A stretch of DNA of 64,000 nt. Source: CAG-390 sp045541375 (GTDB lineage: Bacteria > Bacillota > Clostridia > Oscillospirales > CAG-272). The stretch covers positions 1 through 64,000 of the forward strand of contig JAZQJB010000087.1 in NCBI GenBank assembly GCA_045541375.1, in the 5' to 3' direction. The notes beneath the pieces were generated by a model. It searched no databases. It was not told the origin of the DNA and saw only the letters and a program-made list of their open reading frames with translations. How positions within the stretch are numbered: position 1 is the stretch's first letter; every line of letters begins with the position of its first letter. This document shows positions 15,983-24,656 of the stretch, in pieces. Position numbers and translations under genes: made by a program.

Positions 15983-16088
15983 TTATTCATTTTTCATTAT
16001 TCATCATTCATTATTCATTTGACCAATATTGGTTTTTAATGAATAATGAATAATGAAGCCGCTTCGCTGATGAATAATGAATAATTGT
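15981..16088. repeat. AT-rich inverted repeat of ATTATTCAT units
   Basis: Repeated TCATTATTCAT motifs on the left (to about 16020) are mirrored by ATGAATAATGA motifs on the right (16038-16086). They flank a 12-bp palindrome ACCAATATTGGT. The right arm holds an insertion GCCGCTTCGCTG. The whole can fold as a long imperfect hairpin. It ends the upstream operon and precedes a four-helix-bundle gene, so it may terminate transcription or be a small mobile repeat. Confidence 0.7.
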
Positions 16089-16180
16089 GGTAGCTTTTAT
16101 CCCGTCGGTCAAAAAGCTTTTATATAATAATGTATTGCATAATTGCAACGCAACGCTTCTGTAATTTGGAGGTCTATGTT

Positions 16181-16543
16181 ATGAAAGAGAATCTGCTTAT
16201 TGATAAATCAGTTTTATTTGCTGTACGAATAATTAAATTATATCAATATTTGACAAGAAATAAAAAAGAATCGATCATTTCTAAGCAAATTATTCGCAGC
16301 GGTACAAGTTTAGGCGCAAATATTAACGAAGCAAATTACGCACAGAGTGTACGCGATTTTATATCAAAAATGCATATTGCACTTAAAGAAACCGCTGAAA
16401 CTGAATATTGGCTCAGACTTCTTATTATGTCGGAGTACTTAACAGAAGATATGGGACAATCAATACTAACCGATTGCTTGGAGATTAAACGAATTCTTAT
16501 TGCGACAATTAATACGGCTAAGAAAAATGAGAACAGACAATAG
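16181..16543 (+). CDS. Four-helix-bundle (23S rRNA intervening-sequence type) protein
   Basis: 120-residue helical protein of the S23/IVP-like four-helix-bundle family. Its conserved core includes SKQIIRSGTSLGANINEANYAQ-type residues (about 45-65), then KMHIALKETAETEYWL and a C-terminal helix. Members occur inside 23S rRNA intervening sequences and also free in genomes; their role is unresolved. TTGGAGG eight bases upstream fixes the ATG. Low-GC codon use contrasts with the neighbours. Together with the preceding AT-rich inverted repeat this looks like an acquired unit. Confidence 0.85.
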   Translation: MKENLLIDKSVLFAVRIIKLYQYLTRNKKESIISKQIIRSGTSLGANINEANYAQSVRDFISKMHIALKETAETEYWLRLLIMSEYLTEDMGQSILTDCLEIKRILIATINTAKKNENRQ

Positions 16544-16560
16544 AATAATAAAATAACTTA

Positions 16561-16594
16561 CCGCCGAGAGTGACCAAAAGGTTGCTCTCGGCGG
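16561..16594. terminator. Bidirectional terminator
   Basis: Stem CCGCCGAGAGTGACC / GGTTGCTCTCGGCGG with an AAAA loop, between two converging genes. Confidence 0.8.
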
Positions 16595-16642
16595 GATTTC
16601 ATTTATTTCACGATGATTCTTTAAGAAAGGGCGGTAAACTCC

Positions 16643-18292
16643 TTATGGAATATAGATAAATGCCCCGAGAGAGGGAGACATATTCTCATCATATTTCAGC
16701 CAACCGCTTGCAAGTGCATATTTCGCAAGATAGCCGAAGGTGTGGTGTGCGGTGCAAAAAGATTCCAGTATCGCATCCATCACTGTATCCTGTGTGCGAA
16801 TGCTTTCAGGCAGATCATCATACAGGATTTCTCGAATTGTGTGGTTGATCTGATCCAGCAAAGTCATAATCTCGGCATGTAACTTACCCCTTCTGTCGCT
16901 ATGCTCCTTAAATTCCGCGCTGAACTTATCTTTTTTGCATAATTTGACAAACATTCGAATGCTTTCGCCATTGATGACTGACACAGTCGGAACGTACTTC
17001 CCATCAATTTTAGCCGCATATCCGTGCTCAACAAGCTTGTCCGCTGACGAGAACTTTCGAGGAGATTTGTTTTTCACCATCAGCAACAATTCATGGGTGT
17101 CATCTTGTGAAAGATATACCGGTTTACTGATCTGCTTTCCCTTATATCCGATTCGGTAATGATTAAAGCCGTTTGTTATACTATTTGGGACTATGGGGTC
17201 CGGCGTGAAATCGCAGATCTCATAGGCAAGAATATCCCAAATCCCGCCGTCCTTCCTCTTGGTGTGTCCAAGCTTGACTTTTGGCGAGCTTTTGCAAAGT
17301 TCATACAATCCTATGAAGAAATTCGGCAAAAGTATCCACTTTGCTTCCTCGTAGCTTTGATAGGAGCCATAGAAGGATAGCCCCGCCTCCTTATACTGAG
17401 CCATTAAACGGTCTGTATTCTCGGTGATCAGATCGGTCAGGTGAGGGAGAATATCTTCATAATATAAATGTACTCTATGAAGAGCTTCACGGCTGATAAT
17501 GGGAAAGTTTGTCTCATATCTCTCGCCATTTTTAATAAGTAACGTTTGTGCTGTCAGATGCTTCACTGTATCTTCAATATACGGCAAAGCAACGCCCACC
17601 TCGATGGCGAGCTCCTCTGCGGTCATGGGATTGTCGTAACAGGAAAGGAAAATGTTTTGATTCAGCTTTGGATCCATCAAAGACCACGGCTGTCCAAGTT
17701 GCCCGGGGCACTCACAAATATTATTATAGAAAATATTATCGGGGTTATAACTGCGTTTTCCAAATTCTCTTGCCATATCCATACCTTCTTTCAAAATTTG
17801 TCTTGCGCGGAGAAGCCGAGACTTCGCCGTGTTCGTGGAAAGCGAGAGCGATTCTGCAATTTCACGAAGGTTTTTGTTTTCGATGTAATAGGCAATGACG
17901 ATATTGCGATAATCACTCTTAATGAAGGCGAGCTCGCGCCGAAGCAGAGCCATTTGCTCTGTATGTATCATTTCATCAAGGATATTATCGCACTCGTCCT
18001 CAATCTCATAATCGCCGATATCGGAACCGGTTATCAATTCGTTTCGATTATGTTTTTCTTTAGCCCATACGGAATAACGGTTGCGTGCAACCTGCCATAC
18101 CCACGCCGAAAAGTTTGCCGGAATCGTGCTTTTATTCAAAGCGGTAATGATTTGAAGTGCTATCTCTTGTGTCAGATCTTCAGCTTCAATATGACTTCCG
18201 GTCTTTTTCAAACAGAAGTAAAACAGCTTCTCCATATAGCTTTCGACAAATTCATTTATAAGCCTATTTCGCATTTCGTTCGTGTCTTGCAT
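16643..18292 (-). CDS. ECF-type sigma factor with about 375-residue C-terminal extension
   Basis: 549 residues, of which the first 175 are a sigma-70 ECF factor. Region 2 lies at about 10-80 (LFYFCLKK..HIEAEDLTQEI, FSAWVWQVARN). Region 4 lies at about 115-170 (SDYRNIVIAYYIENKNLREI, LSTNTAKSRLLRAR). The long remainder begins with a putative winged-helix stretch (PMTAEELAIEVGVALPYIED). It then continues as a soluble mixed alpha/beta region of unknown type, with no membrane segment. It may sense a signal directly (inference). GGAGG lies before the chosen ATG; an ATG six codons upstream overlaps that site. No anti-sigma gene is adjacent. Confidence 0.85.
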   Translation of the reverse strand: MQDTNEMRNRLINEFVESYMEKLFYFCLKKTGSHIEAEDLTQEIALQIITALNKSTIPANFSAWVWQVARNRYSVWAKEKHNRNELITGSDIGDYEIEDECDNILDEMIHTEQMALLRRELAFIKSDYRNIVIAYYIENKNLREIAESLSLSTNTAKSRLLRARQILKEGMDMAREFGKRSYNPDNIFYNNICECPGQLGQPWSLMDPKLNQNIFLSCYDNPMTAEELAIEVGVALPYIEDTVKHLTAQTLLIKNGERYETNFPIISREALHRVHLYYEDILPHLTDLITENTDRLMAQYKEAGLSFYGSYQSYEEAKWILLPNFFIGLYELCKSSPKVKLGHTKRKDGGIWDILAYEICDFTPDPIVPNSITNGFNHYRIGYKGKQISKPVYLSQDDTHELLLMVKNKSPRKFSSADKLVEHGYAAKIDGKYVPTVSVINGESIRMFVKLCKKDKFSAEFKEHSDRRGKLHAEIMTLLDQINHTIREILYDDLPESIRTQDTVMDAILESFCTAHHTFGYLAKYALASGWLKYDENMSPSLGAFIYIP

Positions 18293-18422
18293 TTTCTCGC
18301 CTCCTTTCATCCATATAGTGTAGCGTTTTTGAATTTGGGTGCATCGATTTATAAAATTATATCATAAAATTGTGAATTAGTCTACATATAAATACTTGTT
18401 TTTGCCCGATGTGCGCTTATCA

Positions 18423-18457
18423 AGAAAAATGGCAGAGGATATTTGATACCCTCTGCC
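18423..18457 (-). terminator. Terminator for the 18485-18934 gene
   Basis: On the minus strand GGCAGAGGGTATC-AA-ATATCCTCTGCC is followed by a T run, shortly after that gene's stop codon. Confidence 0.75.
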
Positions 18458-18484
18458 CACTTTACTGCTTTAGAATAATACATT

Positions 18485-18934
18485 TTATTTATCTTTTTTG
18501 TCTGCAAACCCTGCAATATACACCTCAAATCTGTGCGAGCAGCAAGGGCAACAGACCTTATGCTTGCCCGCCTTTTTGGGGAGTCTGAGAACGTTCTTGC
18601 AATTCTTGCAACGACGGTAAACGTGCGTTTTTCTGTCGCGGATGCGGTCGCGCTGAAGGCGGAAGAATCCGGTGAAATTCTTTACAAATCGCAAAAAATC
18701 AGCGTTTTCCTTGCGCCTTTTATATAGATTTTTGGAGAGATATCTGAAGAGCGCCCAAGAGATGATCGCAATATAAAGTGCGTTGACGATCAGCTTTGGG
18801 ACACCTTGCAGAAAGATCGCAATAATGATAAGGAACAGACAAACGATAAGCAAAAAATTATAAAGCGCATCAACGCCGTTGCGCCCTTGCATAAATTGCC
18901 ATACCCGTTCGCGGAATGGAGTTTTGTTTTTCAT
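18485..18934 (-). CDS. Membrane protein with C-terminal zinc ribbon
   Basis: 149 residues. Two hydrophobic segments (about residues 27-44 and 48-65) precede a basic cytosolic region, then a C-terminal zinc ribbon with CKNC and CPCC pairs about 20 residues apart. Such proteins are common in Clostridia and lack an assigned function. The chosen ATG is preceded by CCGGAGGAAATA; an upstream frame extension of 11 codons lacks a site. It lies downstream of mscL on the same strand with a 60-bp gap and may be co-transcribed. Confidence 0.7.
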   Translation of the reverse strand: MKNKTPFRERVWQFMQGRNGVDALYNFLLIVCLFLIIIAIFLQGVPKLIVNALYIAIISWALFRYLSKNLYKRRKENADFLRFVKNFTGFFRLQRDRIRDRKTHVYRRCKNCKNVLRLPKKAGKHKVCCPCCSHRFEVYIAGFADKKDK

Positions 18935-18994
18935 TATTTCCTCCGGGGAATGCGCAGGGGACGACATTCTGCCGTCCCCACAGGTGAAATTAAA

Positions 18995-19531
18995 TTACTT
19001 CTTGAGAGAATCGCGGATCTCTGCGAGAAGCGCAGTCTGCTGAACGAGAGAAGCACGGAAAGCAGCCTCTTCTTCAGCCTTAGCCTTAGCAGCTTCAGCT
19101 TCAGCGGCAGCCTTTTCCTCTGCAGCCTTTGCAGCCGCAGCGTCAGCCTCTGCCTTTGCAAGGGCTTCCTTCTCATTTGCCTTGTCACGCATCTTGTTGA
19201 TAACTCTTACAACGCAGAAGATGCAGAAAGCGATGATAAGGAAGTCGATGATGGTCTGAAGCCAAGTGCCCCAAAGGATTGCAACTTCTTTAACAAGAAC
19301 TTCACCGGTAGCGGCGTCAAGCTCTTCGGGAGTAATAACGGTCTTGATGCTGTCAAGGCTACCGCTCTTGAGGAAGATACCAACGAAGGGGTTGATGATG
19401 TAGTTAACAAAACCGGTTACGATCTTGCTGAAGGCTCCGCCGACAACAACGCCGACTGCCATATCTACCACGTTACCGCGGGAGATGAACTTTTTGAAAT
19501 CCGCACCAAAGGTGCTCTTCTTCTTTGCCAT
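18995..19531 (-). CDS. mscL: Large-conductance mechanosensitive channel with long tail
   Basis: Membrane pore that opens at high membrane tension to release solutes on osmotic downshock. The N-terminal helix and first membrane segment (FKKFISRGNVVDMAVGVVVG) and second segment (residues about 85-110) are typical. At 178 residues it is longer than most MscL (about 120-150). The excess is an Ala/Glu/Lys-rich helix (about 120-165) that probably lengthens the cytoplasmic coiled-coil. CCGGAGG precedes the ATG eight codons inside the longest frame. The last residues (LLAEIRDSLKK) match the family C terminus. Confidence 0.94.
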   Translation of the reverse strand: MAKKKSTFGADFKKFISRGNVVDMAVGVVVGGAFSKIVTGFVNYIINPFVGIFLKSGSLDSIKTVITPEELDAATGEVLVKEVAILWGTWLQTIIDFLIIAFCIFCVVRVINKMRDKANEKEALAKAEADAAAAKAAEEKAAAEAEAAKAKAEEEAAFRASLVQQTALLAEIRDSLKK

Positions 19532-19568
19532 AATAATACCTCCGGCATAAAACATTTAGTATGATATA

Positions 19569-19597
19569 ATTATAAAACTATTTGCGCCCCGTGTCAA
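19569..19597 (-). promoter_or_regulatory. Sigma-A promoter for mscL
   Basis: Minus-strand TTGACA and TATAAT with a 17-bp spacer, about 37 bp before the start codon. Confidence 0.85.
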
Positions 19598-19668
19598 GAG
19601 AAAATCGAAATTTTCTGCATAATTCAATGAAAATTAACAGTTATTTGAACTTGACTCCTCAAAAGTAC

Positions 19669-19697
19669 TTGACCTTTACTCCAAAATATTGTATAAT
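19669..19697 (+). promoter_or_regulatory. Sigma-A promoter for the FAD oxidoreductase gene
   Basis: TTGACC and TATAAT with a 17-bp spacer, followed 40 bp later by the ATG. Confidence 0.8.
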
Positions 19698-19737
19698 TAA
19701 TCAGTATGAAAAAATATCTTCGGAGGAAATTATTAAA

Positions 19738-21582
19738 ATGAAGAGATTCAGAGAAGAACATTATTCTTTCGTCGTTGTCGGTGGCGGTATGTCGGGTCTT
19801 TGTGCTGCTATCGCGGCGGCTCGTGAGGGCGTTAAGACTGCACTCATCCACGCGCGTCCCGTTCTTGGTGGTAACGCATCCAGCGAGATCAGAATACATA
19901 TCTCGGGCGCTGACCAGAGCCTTCGTCAGCCCGATTATGCAGAAAGCGGACTTGTTTACGAGCTTATGCTTGAGAACAAGGCTGTAAACGACTCCTTTAG
20001 CTATTCCACTTGGGATATGGTCCTTTTCCGCAAGGCAAAGGAAGAGCCCAATCTGACCACATATTTCAACACCGCAATGTACGATTGCGAGGTTGAGGAC
20101 GACCGCATCGTTGCTATCAAGTGCTTCCAGGAAACAACCGAGCTCCGTCTCCGCATCACCGCTCCCATCTTTGCTGATTGCACCGGTAACGGTACTCTCG
20201 GTTACTTTGCAGGCGCCGAATTCAGACAGGGAAGCGAATCCAAGGCTGAGACCGGCGAGCCCCACGCTCCCGAAAAGGCTAACAACGAGAGAATGGGTAA
20301 CACCATCCTTATGAAGGCTGTCGACACCGGCAAGCCCGTCAAGTTCACTCCTCCTCCTTTCGCAAAACACCTCACCGAGCATCAGCTTCGTTACAGAGTT
20401 CACTCCAAGACTATGAAGGTTGATGCTTCGATGGCTCCCGACCCCGAGGAATGGCTCCGTCTTTCCGCAAACTCCTGCGCAGCAGTTGACTACGGTTACT
20501 GGTGGCTCGAGCTTATGGGCGACGGCGAAGACATCATCGAGGATTACGAGAAGATCCGTGACGACCTCTATGCATATGCTTACGGTATTTGGGATCACAT
20601 CAAGAACGGCGGCGAGCACGGCGCGGACAACTTCGAGCTTATCTGGGTAGGCGCACTTCCCGGAATGCGCGAGAGCCGCAGACTTATGGGTGATTACATC
20701 CTCGACGAGAACGACATCCTCGACCACAAGATCTTCGATGACGCAGTTATTCACGCAGGCTGGTGCGTTGACCTCCACGCCCCCCACGGTCTGCTTGACT
20801 TCGATATCCTTCCCTCCGATTGCAACCACTTCGAGGGTATCTACACCATTCCTTACCGTTGCTACTACTCCAAGAATATCAAGAACCTCTTTATGGCGGG
20901 TAGAAACATTTCTACCACCAAGCTCGGACTTGCTTCGACCAGAATCATCGCTTGCTGTGCAAACGGCGGTCAGGCTGTCGGTGTTGCGGCTTCTCTCTGC
21001 GAGAAGTACGGCTGCGATCCTCGCGGCGTAATCGACCACATAACCGAGCTCCAGCAGATCATGCTCCGCGAAGACGGCTATCTCCCTCTGCCCTATAAGA
21101 ACGAAGACGCAAAGGATATGGCACTCCAGGCAACCGTTTCCGCATCCTCCTACATCGCAGGCGGCGAGCCCGAAAAGGTCATCAACGGCGTTTCGAGAAA
21201 GATCGGCGAAGAGCACAATGCTTGGATGACCGATTCGATCTCCGAGGGCGGCGAGACCCTTACCCTCAAGCTTGACGGCGCAAAGACCGTCAGCCAGGTA
21301 AGAGTGACCTCCGATTCCAACTTCGCATACCCCATCCGTGTCACTATGTCCGCAAACAGACAGTCCCAGCAGAGAATCGGCGTTGCACCCGAGCTTCTCA
21401 AGGACTTCGACGTTGTTCTTTACAAGGACGGCAAGGAAGTCGGCAAGAAGGAAGTCCGCGGCAACTATCTCCGCCTTGCGGTTTGCGACGTTGAACCCAC
21501 CGAGGCTGACGAGGTCAAGATCCACGTCCTTGCAACCAACGGCGCTCCCGCGATCAAGGTTTACGAGGTAAGAATTTATTAA
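19738..21582 (+). CDS. FAD-dependent oxidoreductase with discoidin-like C terminus
   Basis: 614-residue cytosolic flavoprotein (no signal peptide). The FAD-binding VVVGGGMSGLCAAIAAAREG lies near residue 12, then the family motif RPVLGGNASSEIRIHISGAD. The FAD_oxidored family to which this fits includes enzymes acting on sugars or unknown substrates. The last about 150 residues (QATVSASSYIAGGEPEKVIN, VSQVRVTSDS, then strands to the end) resemble an F5/8-type C (discoidin) beta-sandwich, which normally binds glycans. CGGAGG precedes the ATG. The gene is monocistronic, with a terminator after it. The substrate is probably a carbohydrate (inference). Confidence 0.82.
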   Translation: MKRFREEHYSFVVVGGGMSGLCAAIAAAREGVKTALIHARPVLGGNASSEIRIHISGADQSLRQPDYAESGLVYELMLENKAVNDSFSYSTWDMVLFRKAKEEPNLTTYFNTAMYDCEVEDDRIVAIKCFQETTELRLRITAPIFADCTGNGTLGYFAGAEFRQGSESKAETGEPHAPEKANNERMGNTILMKAVDTGKPVKFTPPPFAKHLTEHQLRYRVHSKTMKVDASMAPDPEEWLRLSANSCAAVDYGYWWLELMGDGEDIIEDYEKIRDDLYAYAYGIWDHIKNGGEHGADNFELIWVGALPGMRESRRLMGDYILDENDILDHKIFDDAVIHAGWCVDLHAPHGLLDFDILPSDCNHFEGIYTIPYRCYYSKNIKNLFMAGRNISTTKLGLASTRIIACCANGGQAVGVAASLCEKYGCDPRGVIDHITELQQIMLREDGYLPLPYKNEDAKDMALQATVSASSYIAGGEPEKVINGVSRKIGEEHNAWMTDSISEGGETLTLKLDGAKTVSQVRVTSDSNFAYPIRVTMSANRQSQQRIGVAPELLKDFDVVLYKDGKEVGKKEVRGNYLRLAVCDVEPTEADEVKIHVLATNGAPAIKVYEVRIY

Positions 21583-21600
21583 TTTCTTATCATTGAATAA

Positions 21601-21632
21601 AACAACACAGCCCCGCGCTGTGTTGTTTTTTA
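21601..21632 (+). terminator. Rho-independent terminator
   Basis: AACAACACAGC / GCTGTGTTGTT stem with a five-base loop and a following T run. Confidence 0.85.
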
Positions 21633-21642
21633 TTGAAAACTA

Positions 21643-21671
21643 TTGACAAATCTTTCGATTTGTGATATATT
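21643..21671 (+). promoter_or_regulatory. Sigma-A promoter for the two secreted-protein genes
   Basis: TTGACA and TATATT with a 17-bp spacer, 35 bp before the ATG. Confidence 0.75.
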
Positions 21672-21706
21672 TAACTTATCAAAATATCTGAAAGGAAATC
21701 AGACAA

Positions 21707-22699
21707 ATGAAAAAACTCGTTTCTATCACACTCGCACTTGTTATGATCCTCTCCGTATCCGCATTCTGCGCATCGGCTGCTTCCTATGAGGAAAAGACCG
21801 TTGACGTAAACTGGAACTTCGGATACGTCGGCTCCTCTACCAATAGCGGAGGATTTGTTAACATGCTCAACCCCAACGGCGGCAGCTATTCTTACTCCGA
21901 CGTTATCGACATGGGCCCCGCAGGCTCCACTATCACTTTCGCTGACGATACATCCGGATTTGCATCCGCAGCAGCGTACGTTTTCTCCTTCTGGAAGAAG
22001 AACGGCACAGAGTATGAGCTTGACCTCGAAGCAAACAATATCCCCGGCGGAGTCGGTGCAGCTTCCAGAAGCTATGAGTTTGTAACCACCGAGGATAATC
22101 AGGCTATCCGCGTTACCTACCGCTCCGAGCAGAAGGCTGATATGACCCCCGAATTCGAGGAGATCTTCGTTGACGGCGTTAAGGTTGACACAAATTGGAA
22201 CTTCGGTTACGTAAAGGCTGACGGCTCCATCGTTGCAAACGGCTCCGCTTATTCCTATACCGACGTTATCGTTGTTCCCAAGGCAGGCAGCAAGGTAACC
22301 TTCACCGATACCAACAAGAACGGCTCCGCATTCTGCTCCAACAGCGCATACGTTTTCTCCACCTGGACCAAGGACGGTGAAAACTGGGTATTCGCCAACG
22401 GCGTTAAGGGCGAAGGCGGCACCTTCGTAACCAATCCTCTTGTTTACTCCTACACCTCCACCAAGGATAACGAGCTTGTAAGACTTTGCTACCGTTCGGA
22501 AGAGAAGGCAGGCTCTCCCATCGATCCCGCACTCCGTCCCGTTGTTACTCTCAAGACTCCCGTAGCCGAGACTCCTGTTGAGCCTCCCGTAGAGCCTGAG
22601 AACCCCACCACCGGTGATGCTGTTCTTAATGCAGTAGCTGCAGTTCTTGCAAGCCTTGCAATCGCTGTAACCGTAATCAAGAAGAGAACTATTGCATAA
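21707..22699 (+). CDS. Surface protein with two copies of a GYVGSSTN-type domain
   Basis: 330 residues. A signal peptide ends near residue 24 (MILSVSAFCASA). Two copies of a roughly 110-residue domain follow (about 31-140 and 158-264), each beginning WNFGYV, with SYSDVI or SYTDVI, PAGS.TF, AYVFS.W and ending YRSE. The C terminus has a Pro/Glu linker, NPTTGD, a hydrophobic helix (about 307-324) and KKR, a sortase-type or TM anchor variant seen in gut Clostridia. The domain was not recognised as a named family. The next gene carries two more copies, so both proteins probably act together at the cell surface. Confidence 0.75.
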   Translation: MKKLVSITLALVMILSVSAFCASAASYEEKTVDVNWNFGYVGSSTNSGGFVNMLNPNGGSYSYSDVIDMGPAGSTITFADDTSGFASAAAYVFSFWKKNGTEYELDLEANNIPGGVGAASRSYEFVTTEDNQAIRVTYRSEQKADMTPEFEEIFVDGVKVDTNWNFGYVKADGSIVANGSAYSYTDVIVVPKAGSKVTFTDTNKNGSAFCSNSAYVFSTWTKDGENWVFANGVKGEGGTFVTNPLVYSYTSTKDNELVRLCYRSEEKAGSPIDPALRPVVTLKTPVAETPVEPPVEPENPTTGDAVLNAVAAVLASLAIAVTVIKKRTIA

Positions 22700-22735
22700 T
22701 TCGGATAGATCCGAACTCTTAATTTGGAGATCATT

Positions 22736-24613
22736 ATGAAAAAACACTCTTCAATCAGAATTCTTTCCTGGATTCTTTTATTGACTATGCTTACCTCTAT
22801 CATCTGCGCGTGCTCTCCTTCGGGAACAACCGAAGAAACCACTGCAGGCGAAACTGCACCTTCGACCGATGAAATCGTTGAAACCGAAGCTGCAACAGAT
22901 GCGGAAACCACAGCTTCCGCAGAGACCACAGCTCCCGAGGCAACGACCGAGGCTGAAGTAACAACCGCACCCGTCGCAGCAGAGAAGAAGGACTACGTTG
23001 TAACTCTCGAGTGGCATCTCGGCTACGTAGGCTCCGATACCAACTCAAGCTGGAAGGAAAAGCTCAACAAAACGGGCGGAATGTATTCCTACAGCGAAGT
23101 CATCAACCTCGGTCCCGCGGGAAGCACCGTGACCTTTACCGATGACAATACCAACTCCAACGGCGACACGAACTTCGCATCCGCCGCAGCTTACGTTTTC
23201 TCTTCCTGGAAGAAGGAAAACGGCACGTGGGTCATCGACCTTTCGGGCTATAAGGCAAACGGCACTTATGCAGAGTATACCGATGCCGCAGGCGCAAGAA
23301 CCTATACATACACATCCGAAAAGGATAATGAATGCATCAGGCTCTGCTATCGCTCGGGTCAGTCCACTTCCTTTACCCCCGCGGCATATCCCACAGTAAC
23401 TGTCAACTCGACCAAGACTCCCGTGGTTGAATTGGACGACCCCAACGCAGATGTGGTAACTACTGCTCCCGAAGTTCCGGCGGGCACAGCACTTGACGCC
23501 AAGTGGAACGCAGGTTACGTTGGTTCTTCTACCAACGGCTACGGTTTTGCAAATGCTATCAACCCGAGCGAGAATAATTACGCTTACTCCGACGTTATCG
23601 AGATAGCAAAGAAGGGAACAAAGGTTACCTTCACCGATAAGGCAGCAGGCTCGACCTCGGGCAACGCTTATGTCGTTTCCTTCTGGAAGAAGGAAGGCGG
23701 CAATTGGGTCATCGACCTTTCCAAGCACAATATCCCCGGCGGCGGACAGTACGTAATCACTTCAGGCTCATACGGCGTTGAGTATACTTATATTTCGAGC
23801 GAAGACAACGAATGTATCCGCTTCTGCTTCCGTTCGAACGGCCTTAACAACAGACCTACCATCTACTCATCCGAAACCAATGAGCCCGGTACGCTTCAGG
23901 ATATAATTGATGCGGCTGCAGCTGCTGAAAAGTGGTTCGAGGACGATAAGGCACGGGCGTTCTATGACATCCTCAAGGGCAAGACTTTCACCGTCATCGG
24001 CGACAGCTATCTTGCAGGCAACGGACTTGACAAGAACCTCGTTTGGCCCGCACTTCTTGCAAAGAAGTATGATATGGTCTTCAACAACTACGGTATGAAC
24101 GGCTCGACCATGTCGAATTACGTTACCAGCAATAACCCGATGGTTGTCAGATATGCCAATATGGCAAACAACAATCCCGACATCGTTATTATCGAGGGCG
24201 GACGTAACGACTATAACAAGAACGTTCCCATCGGAGAAAACGGAAGCACCGATACCAAGACGATGAAGGGCGCGGCAAGATTCCTCATCACCAAGATTCA
24301 GGAAAAGTATCCGAATGCTCTCATCATCTGCCTCACCGTATGGGAGGTTGGCGGAAGCAAGAACTCCGCAGGCAATTATTGCAGTGATTACGGCAAGGCA
24401 CTCCTTGAGGTTTGCGCCGATATGAACGTTCCTTGCATCAACGCAATGGATCAGGCATACACCGGTGTCAAGATGACAGATGCCGCCTTCAGAAGCAAGT
24501 ATTGCATGAAGGCAAACGACATCAGCCATCTCAACGAAGCCGGCATGAAGCTCGTATTCCCCGTATTCGAAAAGGCTATCGCTGATTTTTATGCGGCAAG
24601 CGTAAAACAGTAA
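22736..24613 (+). CDS. Lipoprotein: two shared domains plus SGNH/GDSL hydrolase
   Basis: 625 residues. A signal with a lipobox-like ICAC (Cys26) is followed by a long Thr/Glu/Ala-rich linker (27-85). Two copies of the GYVGS domain shared with the upstream gene come next (about 88-207 and 253-367). A C-terminal SGNH hydrolase (about 417-620) follows, with Ser424 in GDSY, Gly453 and Asn455 in GMNG, GGRND at 488-492 and Asp595/His598 in DISH. The triad is complete, so carbohydrate or other ester hydrolysis at the cell surface is expected. TTGGAGA precedes the ATG. Only a 36-bp gap separates it from the upstream gene, so they are co-transcribed. Confidence 0.85.
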   Translation: MKKHSSIRILSWILLLTMLTSIICACSPSGTTEETTAGETAPSTDEIVETEAATDAETTASAETTAPEATTEAEVTTAPVAAEKKDYVVTLEWHLGYVGSDTNSSWKEKLNKTGGMYSYSEVINLGPAGSTVTFTDDNTNSNGDTNFASAAAYVFSSWKKENGTWVIDLSGYKANGTYAEYTDAAGARTYTYTSEKDNECIRLCYRSGQSTSFTPAAYPTVTVNSTKTPVVELDDPNADVVTTAPEVPAGTALDAKWNAGYVGSSTNGYGFANAINPSENNYAYSDVIEIAKKGTKVTFTDKAAGSTSGNAYVVSFWKKEGGNWVIDLSKHNIPGGGQYVITSGSYGVEYTYISSEDNECIRFCFRSNGLNNRPTIYSSETNEPGTLQDIIDAAAAAEKWFEDDKARAFYDILKGKTFTVIGDSYLAGNGLDKNLVWPALLAKKYDMVFNNYGMNGSTMSNYVTSNNPMVVRYANMANNNPDIVIIEGGRNDYNKNVPIGENGSTDTKTMKGAARFLITKIQEKYPNALIICLTVWEVGGSKNSAGNYCSDYGKALLEVCADMNVPCINAMDQAYTGVKMTDAAFRSKYCMKANDISHLNEAGMKLVFPVFEKAIADFYAASVKQ

Positions 24614-24620
24614 AAAATCA

Positions 24621-24645
24621 AGAGGTTGCCCTTGCGGCAACCTCT
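24621..24645. terminator. Bidirectional terminator
   Basis: Ten-bp stem AGAGGTTGCC / GGCAACCTCT with T-rich flanks in both directions, between two converging genes. Confidence 0.8.
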
Positions 24646-24656
24646 TTTGCATTTGA

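Noticed and set aside
19624..21525. Long open frame opposite the FAD oxidoreductase
   Set aside because: It lies entirely antisense to a clear family member and has no ribosome binding site or recognisable motif; G/C-rich third positions create such frames.
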